From: Pithys albifrons albifrons
Taxonomy: Eukaryota > Chordata > Aves > Passeriformes > Thamnophilidae
Reading direction: 5' to 3'
Assembly: GCF_047495875.1 (NCBI RefSeq)
Contig: NC_092474.1
Span: forward strand, 4,605,001-4,669,000
Length of the DNA stretch: 64,000 nucleotides
The translations under genes were made by a program, and so were the position numbers. Below, in pieces: positions 47,500 through 60,009 of this stretch (within the stretch, counting starts at the first letter, position 1; every line of letters begins with the position of its first letter). The notes below the pieces were generated by a model. It was given only the letters and a program-made list of their open reading frames with translations. It ran no database searches and had not been told where the DNA came from.

Positions 47500-49199
47500 A
47501 TTATCCTCCTGCATTCCAGTACACACCTCCAGCAACTAATCACAGTCAGCACTTCTCTGAGAATCTCATATCCTGTAACCCTGGGAGCAGAGTAACTAAA
47601 TTAGGCAGAGTATTTACCAAACCAGGGCATGTCTGTTCCATCTGCTCTTCCAAGCCCTCTGTTTCCACACTGGAAGAAGAGCTGCACCTCTGCCAAGCAT
47701 TCTCATTCATTCTGCATTCAGAGATGTTTTATTGGCTGCATTTACCCATGCTCTTTGAATCCTTCTTCATTAGCTGGCTCTGGCATCTGACAGGTAATTT
47801 GCCTGCCTACAGGTTCTTCCATTAACACTTTACCTTTGGACTGAGTGCGTGGAAGGAAATGGATGTTGTGCCATTTAATGCAGTGTCTGTCCCTCATCTG
47901 TTTTCACTCCATCCTGTCCTTCCCACCTCTTTCCTATGCCAGTTCTGGGAGGAGGGGTTGCTGCTTACACCAGTGTGGATGTTTCTATTGCACAGATGTT
48001 TGGCCTAAACCAGTGTGTGCTGCTTGTTATCCAAAAAAATTGCCTCTGCAGATGTTCCTATCAGTATGTCCTCCTGTCTTTGCCTCTGTCCCTCTCTTGT
48101 ACATGAACAGATTGCTGTGAATTTTTCCTTTTTTCCCCTCCAGAGAACTAAATCCCAAAGCAGCCCTCTAGATTTTCTATACTTATTCCTGAGCAGCAGT
48201 TCATTCAGGCATATGGCTCTCTCTCCTTCCTCACTGCTTGGACAGATGTTTTCTCTTGACTAAGTAGGTTTTTAATCCATGAGAGAAATGAGGAAACTTG
48301 CATGATTTGTTAAGAAAAAAGAAAAAGTCCATTTTTTCTGGAGCAAACTGCTTCACAGTTGCACATTCCTTTAATGCCATGATTTTCATGTCAAAACCAG
48401 TTACCATAATGAAACCAGAAAGTTTGTTCTGATGGCAGCTGAACCCCAGTGTGTGGAAGGTGTTGTGCAAGAACACAAGAAAGATTTCCCTCTGCCTGAA
48501 ATAGCTTCTACACATGAAAGAACAGCAGGCACTGCAGCAACCAGATGAGAGGATCCAAAGTGGAGATGAGACTTCTGTGCTCCACATATTAAGCAGTGGT
48601 CAAAGCACTTGCTGCCTAATTACAGTGATTGGTTTATAGGTGAATGTTTGAAAGATAAGACGTTATTAGTAATAAATGTCTGATTAATGGCAGGCAGAAA
48701 ATGCTGAAGGTGTATTTAAACAATCAGGCCAAAGCCTTTGAAATTATTTCTGGGCCATTTTAAGGTCAGCATTAGCAACAGTTTTTCAAGAATTCATTTT
48801 CTGGTATATTCATCTGTTATTGAGGAAAGAGGAATGTTAATATATTCCCTGCGTGCGTGGAAATATATTTTCTTACAATGATATGATTTTTGTTTGCTCT
48901 TAATTTCTTCATGTAATAGGCTGTTCCTCACACTGGAGGTATGATGAGAAGGTGCATACTTGTGCCTGCAACAAAACATGGAAAAGTTTCCCAAACTAGC
49001 AGAAGCTGAGAGCTGAGTGTCCCTGCACATGTGTAGGGCTTTTTATTCATGTTGTCTGCCTCTGTTACAGACTTATAAATGAATGAAAGAGTCTGTCTCA
49101 AACCCCTTCTTTCTTCACTGCTTGCTATAGCTTTTCTTAAATTAATGATTACAACCAAGATTTTAATATGATACCCTTGTCTGTCTCACCACAAGCATC
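47500..49199. other. Non-coding DNA
   Basis: Nothing recognised as a gene or repeat. Frames reach 118 codons on the minus strand (48587-48231) without any motif. Confidence 0.55.
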
Positions 49200-49330
49200 C
49201 CACACACATTCCCACCTCCCACTGTGACAGCTGAAGGAGCAAGAATGAGCACAGCCCCAGTGTAAGCAGAATCAAAGAGATTTATTCAAGGGTTATACAG
49301 TTTTTGACGCAAGAAACTCTTCTAGTGACA
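49200..49330 (-). repeat. Possible LTR-like segment (minus strand), low confidence
   Basis: On the minus strand the segment reads 'actgtataacccttg', then AATAAA (complement of 49281-49286), then 'tctctttgattctgc' and about 70 further bases ending near 'cagctgtcaca'. A poly(A) signal followed by a T-rich stretch and a CA-ended tail resembles the R/U5 part of an endogenous retroviral LTR. No partner LTR, primer-binding site, internal gag/pol sequence or target-site duplication is visible, and the boundaries are not defined. It could equally be ordinary sequence with a chance AATAAA. Confidence 0.25.
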
Positions 49331-52300
49331 ATGGGCTGTTGGCTAATGTTCAAGGTGATCTTCCCTGAGCCTCATTAAGCTGTCTTCTGTAGTTAGGTTT
49401 AAAATGGGAGGCTGGTGGCTTCCTTAGCTATCTGAGAGAAGAAAGGATGAGATTCATCTCTGCTTGCAGTTCTTTTATGGCTGAGTAAAGTGCCCTGACT
49501 GATACTCAGAGTGACTGAATACAGAGTGAAGAATGCTGGCTCCAGTGAAGCCGACACAAGAGATATAAACTCTGCTGAATTAGCTCTTCAAATATTTTGA
49601 AACCCTGCTGTATTAATAGGCTTATTTTTCAGCATGACCCTGAGGAGCCCCAGAAGACTATCAGTGTATTTGAGGCACACAGTAAAAGGGATGGCAAGTT
49701 AGACTTTTTCTGGATTCTCAGATCAGTGGGGCTGCTGCTGTGACCTTCGGATCTGTCTGAGAATAAGAAATTTAGGCTAGAATGAGATCTTATGTCATGT
49801 CTGGGCAGGAGGAAAAGCTTGTATAGGCAGAACCTTGGTGGTCTGTGGGATTCACAGCACTTGGGCTATCTGAAGGATGAGCCCTCAGAATTGTGCTTTT
49901 TTGCCCATCTTTGCTTTTGGAAAGCATCTAGAAGGGACAGAACCACAAAGGGCAATGTTAGCCAACATTGCCAGATTCTCTTCACCTCTTTAAACAAGTG
50001 AAACGATGGAGCTGAAGGAAATGCACGTCCCAAGATTTTAAAAACCTTGTTCTTTTCAAGCATTACTTGCAGTGTGTGGTTTGAGATAGAGGATTGCAAG
50101 AATAGGAGATAAGAATGAATTCACAGGGAGAGTGGGGAGGCAGCATGCTGGCCCTGGGCCTAAAGCAGGGAAAGAGCACACAGAATAAACCCCACAGACA
50201 GACAGAGATTGGTATTTTTGTATTTGGTGTTGTCTTTCTTCTTGGGGGAGATACTGTGCATTTGATATTTCTAGTATCGTTCCCAAACATGACAGTGCAT
50301 CTCCCCAGTGCCCTTTCCTGAAGCCAGTGTAGGGGTGTCAGGTTGGAGCTTTGGGCCAAGAGGGATTCTTTGGGGTGTGCTGTTTAAGCTGCTTGTGTTT
50401 TTTGGAATTCACCTTCTCTGTTTTCACTGTTCATGGCACATATTTAAAGCATCAGGAACTGCAAATATTAATTATATTGCCTGGTGCAGGTACCTATCTC
50501 AGGTAACCCTATTGAAGTCAGCTGAATGTGCTGCACTTGCATAGTGGGACACATGATGGATTCAGAAAGACAGAAATTCTTCTCAAAAGAATTATTCTTA
50601 TCCTCCAAATATTATTTATTGGGGTCGGAATTGGTCTATTCAGCTACAGTGATATCCTTCAAGCCCCAGCATTGTGATACAATATTGCTCTTTTATTAAG
50701 CCATAATACTAGTAGATTGTTTTAAGCCTCATGCTGTGAATCTCTGGCAGATGAAACACTGCAGAAGGAATATCTGTATGGCAAAGAGATTGGAGGATGC
50801 TTTCCTGAACCACCTTTATCACTGAAATGGTCTGGAGGGTCTGAGTGATCGAAAATCAGTGAGTAAATAAAGCTCCATCTATTACATCCCCAAATGCTGG
50901 GCAAGTATTGAGTGGTGGGGAGGAATGTTTAAATGATCATGTGAGGCTAAATGGTGCTGCATGGACTGAGTGACTGAAACAACATCCTAATCAAACCTGA
51001 CAACTCTATTGCCTTATAATTATAGACTGCCAGAGGCGCTTTTTAGACTATCAGTACTTTTGGGATAGTTTGCATCTAAATTAAAATTGAACTTCAAAGT
51101 GGTTTGATGGAGATGTGTTTCCAAGGAGTTTCAAAAATGTGAAAGACAGTAACTGATTAGCATGATGCACTTTACCAGCTGGTTGCTACTGTAAAAAAAA
51201 TAAAATAAAAAGTAGCAGCCACGCTAATAATCAGAAAGTGTATCTTGAATCCTATTAATTTTCTTTTGAATTATTTATGGCGAGTTTTGTTCCAGTCGTG
51301 CACTTCCTTTCAAATGTTTGTTTAGTTTCTCTGTAAAGAAAAAAAAAAATGGAGAGGAAGAGAGAGAAATCTGGAAAATCTCCAAGGGTTAGCTCACCAG
51401 CAATCTGTTTAGATGTCCTCTTCTCAACTGAGCCCTGCTCTGCTAAATATTTATGGCAATGTTTAACAAATAAATCTCGCCCACCTTCCCATTTACAGTA
51501 AAGCAGAAGATAGAACTGCTTTAAGGGGAGATTACCTCTTTTTCTTGCTGTGAGGGGAAGAGAAATTCCATGAATATATGTTAATTTCTGTGAGAAAAGC
51601 TAAAGCACAGAACTGCAAGTGCAAACTTCTGTGAGTCCACATTACAGATGTTCTGCCTGAAGCTTTTTTCCTGATCCCATCTCTAGACAACAACAGAAGG
51701 AGTTCACAGCTCACAGTGTTTGCTGGGTTTTGTCTTATTGCATAACCACTAAGTGAAAGCAGCAGACAGATTCTCAGGACTAGGTCCTGTCTCCTGCCAC
51801 ACGCCCACATCCTTGGCACCTTGTCCAGCCAGCTGTGCCCTCAGCCAGCACCAGCCTCCCAATGCCCTGCAGGGCAGGCTGGGGGCTGGAGGGAGGGCAC
51901 GGGGCCCTGGCCTCCTGCAGCATTGAGGTACCTAAATCCACTTCAAGTGACTCCACTGACTCCAAATGGAGGTTAAATTTTCCAAATATCCCTGTGTTTG
52001 AAGCCAGTTTCTCCTCAGCTCCCGTGCTTTGCTGTGGAGCATTCTGTAACAAAGATCTCTTTGGCTTAATTGTTTTTGTTGTGCTTCACCACCTTTGTTG
52101 GATTCACCCAGCTCCAAATCCTTTGGGGATATCCTGGTGAGACAGCACAGTATGTCAGACCAGCACTCTGTCCAGCAATGTCTGGATTCTTCATAAAAGC
52201 ACAATCAAATCACTGAGATACATAGATTATATTTTTCCAATACATTTATTCCTGGCTGAAAACAGTGACTAGATAGAGCACTTATAGGGGGATTTATAGG

Positions 52301-55300
52301 ACTTTAAAATTTTATTGAGTTTGATGGCTGTAGGAGAAATAAATACCAGTTGCATAATTCAGGAATGTACAGCTTGGCCTCTGTGTTTCCAATACTGTCA
52401 ATTGGTATCTGTGAGCCCTGTCAAGAATTTTCTCAGGGTACTGAATCCACGTGAATGCCTCCAGAGTTCTGTGCCTGCCTCTGGTGTGCCAATCTGTACA
52501 AATGTGCTGCTTGTGGAATCCATGTAAACAGCTTGTGCTGAGGAATTTGAAGTTTACTTGCCATTAGAGCAATTTTTAATAAACAAGTATTTTAGCAAAA
52601 ATATCTAACCCTTTCTGTTCTGATGGACTGATTCCCACCCTGACACTCAGTGTGTTAGGAATTCCTCTTCAGAAAAAGACAATGCTTCTTTCAGAGTTTT
52701 GTTATTGTTACTTTCTTGCTGTGGCTGACTTTGCATGTTTGTGTTTATTCACGATAATTTATTCATTACTTCATTTGCAGATAGTACATGTAGTTAATGG
52801 CATTTGGGAACTCCTTCCAAAAATTTGAACCTGTTAAATGAAAGTACCCTTCAGGACTACACCATCCCTATGTTTTAAACCAGAGCCTTTATTCTCACTG
52901 AATTGGTTTGCAAAGTTTCTCAGGGAAAGAGAGATGGCCAGAAACAAATGCATCCTTCATGAAATGTTTTCTGAGAAGATATTTACTGTTTTACAAGAAA
53001 ATGTTGAAAATTCATAAGGTACCTTTCAAAATGATGCACTTCATTTTCACCAAAGCTAAATGGACAGGCAGGAGTACACAAGCAACACAGGCCTGACTTG
53101 TCCACCCATCACCCATGGCCAGGTATTCCATGTACCCATCTGAGTTCATTCCAACTACTGTGAGCAAAACCTGGGCTCCTTCAGCTGCAGAACTCTTAAT
53201 ATTCACCTTTATTCAGGGCAGAGAGTGAGGAGCTTAATAGCAGCAACTCAGATTTCAGTGACAGCTTTGTCAGCCTTAATTGCAAGTTAGGATGTTGAGC
53301 ACTTAAGCTTGGAAAGATTAAAGATACCTGCTTAGCCTCCCTAATGCTGAGTACAACACTAAATAAGGGGTCCCAGACAGGCCCTGCTTACAGTACACAT
53401 GGACACACCTGTGTCCTGCTGGACTGCAGATGTTGGGAGTATCTGGAAGTGTCACCACCCAGAGGTCACTCATAAAGCAGTACCAGTCATTTCTCATTCA
53501 TGACCTGCTTCATGGCAGACAATTCATAGCCAGACAGAAGTTGTTTCTTGCCCAGTTCTGTTGGGTTTTTTCTCTCAACTGACACAGCACAGCAGGATTT
53601 TAATTTTTGTAATTCCAACACTGTTAGAATTACCACCACCAATCACTGCTGCTCTTTTCACAAGGAAATGATAAGTTATTAAAGAAAAACACTTGAAGAC
53701 ATTTAAACAGAAAGCTGGTATTCCCATTTACCTCTTGAAAACATATCAGCTGCTCCCAGAGACAGGATGAGGTAATTTTATGGAGCCTCTGTTTTACTGC
53801 AGTCACTCTTCCTCCTCCACACACTTTTCTTTCTCACTTACCACATGGAAATTCAGAACATTTCCCCAGAAATAGAGTTCAGATCTGAAGGCTGGGTATG
53901 TATGTGCTGGTAGCTTGTAATTCCTGACATACTTTTGGTGGCTTCAAAGAGTGTCTGCCAACTGCTGGCCTGGAAGCAGCGAGACCAGCTCATTGCTGAG
54001 CATCTGAGAAGCACCATCCCATGGAGGCTCCTGCCTGGTGGAAGCCATTCAGGTTCAAGGCACTACTGAGGTCTCAAATGGAGATTTAGCATAAGTCTGT
54101 CTAGCTGGGACTGTATCTTGTACCTTCTTCCCACTCTGCTAATTCGCTTTGTAGTGATTTACCTGCACTTCTCCCTTCCAGGACTCAGCTTTGGAAACAA
54201 ATCCTGGTTGAGTGAAAGGCAAAAGGGAGTTTATGCAGAAATTCCCATGTGCCAGAATTGTTTTTACTGTGGCACATCCCCTTTTCATATCTGCTTTCCT
54301 TTCTGATTAGGCAGTTCAAGGGGAAACCAACAAAAAAAGCTGTGGTTGGAAAGATGTGTCCCTGCCCTTTGGCCCAGCAGACTCCTGAGTGCAGTGGAGA
54401 AACATGGAATGCTCATGGATCCTTTCCCTTTTAGAACCTCTGCATCACTGAGTAAAACATACCTCAGGTAATGTTTTTCCTAATAGCAATTTTTAAGAAA
54501 ATAACTAGTTTGGATGCCTTTCTTCAACTGTTTAACTCAAATCCTATGCTTTTGATTTCTGTAGCAATTTATTCATTTATACAGCACTTTTTTCAAGCAG
54601 AGATCTGTATGTACATATAAAATGATATTATAAGCATGCTTACTCTTAAAAGGAAGGACAGAAAAATGCTTCCTATCTCTCAATAGAAAGAAAATTGAAG
54701 AATGAATCAAAATCATTGTTAATTTACTGCTTGTAACAGGATTATTTGCCTTTTAGGAGAACATCTCTCCTAACTGAACCTGGAAAAGTGACTTTTAGAC
54801 AGTCAACATGGATAAAATACATCACAATAGTGTAACTCTGTATCCCTGTTGGCATCATCTGAGACTGAGTCCCGGGGAACATATGGAGTGCACGGAGTGA
54901 GAATAGATTCAGTGGTGCTCGTCATGTCTGCTGGCTGGGAAGTAATTGCAGCAGAAAAAGAAGAAATCACCAACTTGTCCTGGCATGTTCTTCTGCCTGC
55001 TCAGATTTATAAATGTGGCCAGCAAAGACTTGGCAGTAAGTGAATGCTGACTTCAGGCAGCTATTCCTGAATGAGATGTGGTGGTGACAACATACTCTTG
55101 TGTCATTTGGCTACAAAGAGTTGCTATGAATCTATTCCAAAACAATGAAATAACTGTTGTCCCCAGAAGTTTTCTGGCCTGCTATGGCACACAATTAAAC
55201 AATTTAAGACAGTTTGGTGATTATTGGAATGAACTTGGTCTGAAATGCTCTCAGCTGAGTTCCTGGTTTGCCACAGACTTTCAATCTGACCAAGTAAAAG

Positions 55301-55745
55301 TTGTTTAATCTCACTGTGCGAGACAGGAGCTTTGGGAGGATGCATTGGTAGGTCTGCAGGAGGCACACGGATACCATGGCCATGTCTAGCTGGGACTGTA
55401 GCAGCACAGCAGTTACACCTTGGAACTGGTGTGTATTTCACCAGGTGGAATCTCCCAATCAGAAGAGAACATTTACCCACACCACAGGAAGAACTGCAGC
55501 TCATGGGGGAAAGCTGCTGCAAGGTGTGCTGACAAAGTTACTACAGAAAATTAAGGGAACAGTTTTCTTTTGTGATGGCAGGTTCATACCACAATCATAA
55601 ACCAAAAAACGTGCATCTGCATTTTGGGTGGGTTCATAACTGCCAGATGCCCATCTACTCATCCTCACTTGACCTCCTCAGCAGGACAAAGAGGTAAAAT
55701 CATGTTGCTCAATATACACATGGGGAAATGACCTAAAAATCTGGT
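49331..55745. other. Non-coding DNA with one GC-rich patch
   Basis: No gene recognised. A GC-rich patch at about 51790-51930 (CAGCC/GGGCT-rich) is open on both strands with no motif. A phrase at about 52148-52180 vaguely matches an old sauropsid repeat. Poly(A) near 51339-51350. Frames reach 132 codons (minus, 55522-55124) but overlap others on the opposite strand. Confidence 0.5.
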
Positions 55746-56220
55746 GGAATGGTGGGCTGTGATCAGTCCCTAAGAGCTTCATTCTCCTCACAGCCTTCTC
55801 CACTCCCCACAGCCTCTCTGTCATGGTTCAGGAGACTCTGCCCATCTCCTGCAGCTCCATCTCCTCTCCCAGCTTGGACCTGGGTGCTCACAGGGTCCTT
55901 TCTCATACTTTTCCCCTCGTTCATGCAGGTTTGGCCCTTCCTGAAATGTCCTTTCCCAGTGCACCCTCAGCCTGGTTGAGGTCTGAGCCGTGTCCGTGCT
56001 GGGGCCACTGGGACCACCTTGGACAGCCCCAGGCTCCCCTCACCGAGCCCCCACAGCCCCCTGCACTGGACACCCAGAGCAGCAGCTGTCACTGCCTCTG
56101 CTCTCCAAGCCTCTGCTGGGGAGGCACGAGCAATAAATCAATATTCCATCACTTTGCTCACTAAACAGCCATTCTGTGTTTCTATAGGAGCAGTACATGG
56201 ATTTTTTTTTTCTGTATAGA
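55746..56220 (+). repeat. GC-rich block ending in AATAAA, possible LTR or terminal exon of a non-coding RNA, low confidence
   Basis: From about 55790 to 56125 the sequence is markedly C-rich and contains more CpG than its flanks. It starts near TGTCATGG (55819), a start typical of many vertebrate LTRs, and is followed by AATAAA at 56132-56137 and a CA-containing drop to AT-rich DNA near 56165. Several plus-strand frames are open (up to 113 codons, 55823-56164) but are proline- and serine-rich without a known domain. No target-site duplication or internal retroviral sequence was found. The identity is unresolved. Confidence 0.3.
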
Positions 56221-58390
56221 CACTATAGGGAATAAGTGAGTTCTGCTGGTCGGGACTGAGAGTACCTGAATGATTGATTTAAGAGTGCTTTGTCCTCAGG
56301 GGTTTTCTGATCTTAATACTAAATGTACTAAATGCTAATGGGTAGTAATGTGCTGTCTTAAGGAATGAGGTACTGCCAGCTTCACATCTCAGAAAAAAAT
56401 ACAGACAGCTCCAGATGCTTTCCAAAAACAGTGGTGCAGCCTCTGCCCAGGGAAAACTGAGATGGTGAAAGATCCAAGATTTAGATGCTGGAAAAAGTCA
56501 CAGTTGAGACTTTCAGTTCTGCCAAGATGAATTTATTAAGCAAATACAGGTGACTGATAAAAGCATTTGTTTGTAGGAGCAGGTGGTTGCTGATAAAATC
56601 AGAGCTGGGTCCCAAGTCTGCTGCGGTTCTCTGAGCCTCATCCAAAGCCAGTGCCATGTTCTGTGAAGGGAGGCTGCACTTGGAATTTTTGATAATCTGG
56701 ATGTACAGAGTGACTCATCTCAAAGACAGGTAAGAACCAAAGCCTGCAAATCAGTTTGCTTGAAAGAGGCAAACATTGCCAGTTGGGAGTGTGACTGTCT
56801 CAGCATCCTTAGCAATGTTTTGGAGAACAGGTCCAGAGTAGTAATAAAGACAAGGGGCTCAGAGTGGCCCGTGCACATATTCAGGATAATGGATGGACAC
56901 CCAGGGGACCATCAGGCATTTCAGGGCCAGCTCACCTCATAATTTACCACTGGAAACTTCTCCAGCGGAACATCCATTGGGTTTGAAGTGCAGAAGAAAG
57001 AAACCAGTAGTAGGAAAAGGGAGTGGAGCCTTTCCTTTGAGTATGGAAATTATTCTTGCAATGTCTTTGTTGACAGCTGGCGTGGCACAAAATAAACACA
57101 GGTCTATTTGCAAGTAAGCAGGAATTAGCATAAACAGCAGCTGCTGTATTACCAGAAAACATGTAACAATAAAGAATTTTTTTCTGCCTTCAGAAACAAA
57201 GGTAGGTAAAAAGCCTGCATGAAATAATGAGTTAGTTAACCACCTGTTAAAAGTTGTGAGCACTGACAAAATGAAAGAGCTATTTGTTGATGGCATAAGT
57301 ATTATTCTGAATCAAGCTTTCTAATTGAAACTGAACCTATCCTAATGGTACATAAAATCCAGTGCACTATCAAAAATATCCTCTTGCTTAGCCCTCCTCT
57401 CTCCCTAATCAGGGAATTTCCTACACTTGTCTTCTCAGTTGCCTTCTTGCTGCATCTGACAATTGTTTCAAATTTTTCTGAAGTTGTTTTGGTGTCATTT
57501 CTTGCTCCCTCTTCTCCAGCTGCATAGCATAGAAAGGCAAGTCAGGCCATGTAATTGTTTTTATGACCAGATCACATTCAGCAGAATAAGTTTATGGTCT
57601 TTTGTCTCCATTTCTTACCCTGGTAAAAGCTGGTTAGTAGCACACTCAACACCGTTGTCATATTTTAATAAAAACTAATGATCCAACACACTGCAATGCA
57701 GAAACAAGAGAAGAAGCAATTTTAAGTGCATAATTTTAGATTGATGATGCTTGAATTTATAGCTTAATCTGTCTCCCATGGAAGGTGTCTTACCTGTCCA
57801 ATTAACTTGCCTGTGTAAGTCATGCACTCAGCTGTCTGCAAGTTCTGTACATCCACTTATTCAGATTTGCTTTGTACTTCAGCTCTGTCATCCACAGCTG
57901 GTTTGCATTTGTTTGGAATTGCAGCTATTTGTCTCTAGACTTTTCTGCAAATAGGATGTTTTTAAAAATGAAAACACACTAAATAAAACAGCCTATTCAA
58001 AGCTTACATAGAGATTTAGATCTGCAAAAACATAAGGCTTTAACATAAGGCTGAATACACAGGGATTTGAAATCAGTGTGAGTGTTTCCACAGTAAGTTT
58101 GGGTTCAGAATGGTTCTGTCAGATCCTGATACTGTTTCCTGCAAGATGATTCACTTTGTTTCATAAGTCAGTAAAATTAGCTGGGTAAAATATTACTTAC
58201 ACTCCATCAGAATCTGACCAGATAGACATCCAGTCCTCGGGGGGAGCATGAAGGGGTATCAGATGTGTTTGTGGCCAAGTAAAAAGTCAGTGGCAATACC
58301 AGGATGAGAGTTTAGGAGTATCTTTTCTAAGGTCCCATGTTCTTTTCATTCTCTCCTTTCTCACTATTTCTAAGTTTAAAAATCTGTATA
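56221..58390. other. Non-coding AT-rich DNA
   Basis: No gene or repeat family recognised. Frames reach 119 codons on the minus strand (57296-56937) and overlap plus-strand frames. No motif. Confidence 0.55.
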
Positions 58391-58486
58391 TTTTGGGGGG
58401 TTTCTTTTTATCAATAGACAATTTTTGGGGGGTTTCTTTTTATCAATAGACAATTTTTGGGGGGGTTCTTTTTATCAATAGACAAT
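58391..58486. repeat. Minisatellite-like tandem repeat, 3 copies of 32 bp
   Basis: Three head-to-tail 32-bp units lie at 58391-58422, 58423-58454 and 58455-58486. The first two are identical and the third differs by one T-to-G change inside the G-run. Each unit has TTTT, a run of six or seven Gs, a pyrimidine stretch and ATCAATAGACAAT. Near-identity indicates recent expansion, so the copy number is likely to vary between individuals or assemblies. Confidence 0.95.
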
Positions 58487-59973
58487 TTTTTTTAACTGAT
58501 TCAACATTTCACAATATTTTGTATGAGAAAAATTATGTGTCCCATGTGGGATGTTTGTGAAACAACACATTTTTCATTTTGATCACAGTTTCACAGTATT
58601 TCTTCTGTTTCCACTGTCAGCTATTGTTTTCAAGGTAACCATATTTGAAAACTGTGGTATTATTTCAGTGGGTGAAATACTTTGGAAGCTTTTGAAATAA
58701 AAAAGATACCAGAATTTTCAACAGTAGGTTTCTTTAATGAGCAGAGAGCATCAGATCTCATAATTTGCTTACACATTGGCTCAAATTTTCTTCAATACCA
58801 GTTATTAAAAATACATTTTTGCTTGGTTATAGGTGTTTTAAGAAGAAGCTTAAAATACTCAGTTATTTATATCATAGATGGTGAGATCTCAACCACAGAG
58901 ATCATGGTAATTTTATTGTAATACCATTCACAAAGAAGGGGATTTTTTTCCTAGAGTTTTATTTTTGAGGTTTTTTTTCTCTCCAAAAAGCATTTAATCC
59001 ACTATATCTGTCTGATAGTTATCTTTGTATCTGGAAAAGTGTCTGAGCATTTAAGTCTGTGTACATGTAGAAAGAGGCATAGAATTGTTATTCTGTGTCT
59101 GCGTAATAAACTGAAATATTTGAAGGCCCAGAGCAGACCTCATTGTGGTCAAATGCAATTTTATTTTAGGTGAGAACATTTTTCTCTCTCTCCCCTTACA
59201 CTGATTGTTACAGCACCTCAGCCCAGGAAGAGCTGCACACTGTCTCCAAGGAGCTGCTCTTGGAATAAAGTAGTTTTCATAGGAGCAAGAGTATCATCCT
59301 TTCCCCTCCTTGACTTAACAGTGGTAACAGAAGTTGAACAAGGTCTGATCAAGTCTCAAGTCAAAGTGGGGAACATTTGCTGTTTCTGTTTTCTATCAGG
59401 CAGATATCAATCTGATACCAGATTTAAGTTCAGACTGAAAATAGAAGAGTTAACATCTTGCCAGATTAAGGTTTTCTCACTATACATGAAAGATAAAATA
59501 TTCTAGGTAGGAAAATATGTCAAGGTGTGGGAAGGGTAGCAAGAGAACTAGATAAAACCTGAATTCACTGAAGATACTGAAGTTTTCCTTTTCATTTTAG
59601 TAAGTCCAGCATGTTACACTTGAATTTAATTCTGTAGTGGACTCCCTGAAAGATCTGGTGTGGTTCAGCATGGACAGGGTTGACCTCTGTTTCCTGCCTC
59701 TGTTATGTGCCTAATTCTTTCTTCCCACATAAGATTAGTGGGAGAATAATCACTGTGGTGATTTGTTGGTGTCAGAAATGACACTGCTACATAAGCAGAT
59801 ACAACACAGTGTGAATACAAATGTGATCTCTGTGTGGACACTGTTTTTCTCTTCAAAGTGAATCTTGTTCAGAGGTCTTTTCTTTGGCTTCTCATTTCTT
59901 TTTTTGGCCCACCTTCTCCCCCACATTTGCAGGGCTTGATATCAAACAATAAAAACCTTGTCCTTTTGGATCT
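58487..59973. other. Non-coding AT-rich DNA
   Basis: Nothing recognised. T-rich tracts occur near 58486-58493 and 58970-58980. Confidence 0.6.
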
Positions 59974-60009
59974 CAGGCAACTGAGTTCTTCTACCCACTC
60001 AGTTGCCTG
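59974..60009. repeat. Perfect inverted repeat, 13-bp arms, 10-base loop
   Basis: CAGGCAACTGAGT (59974-59986) and ACTCAGTTGCCTG (59997-60009) are exact reverse complements separated by 10 bases. This is the longest perfect hairpin that I found in the window. A transcript across it would form a stable stem, but 13 bp is short for a microRNA precursor and the flanks do not extend the pairing. Confidence 0.93.
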
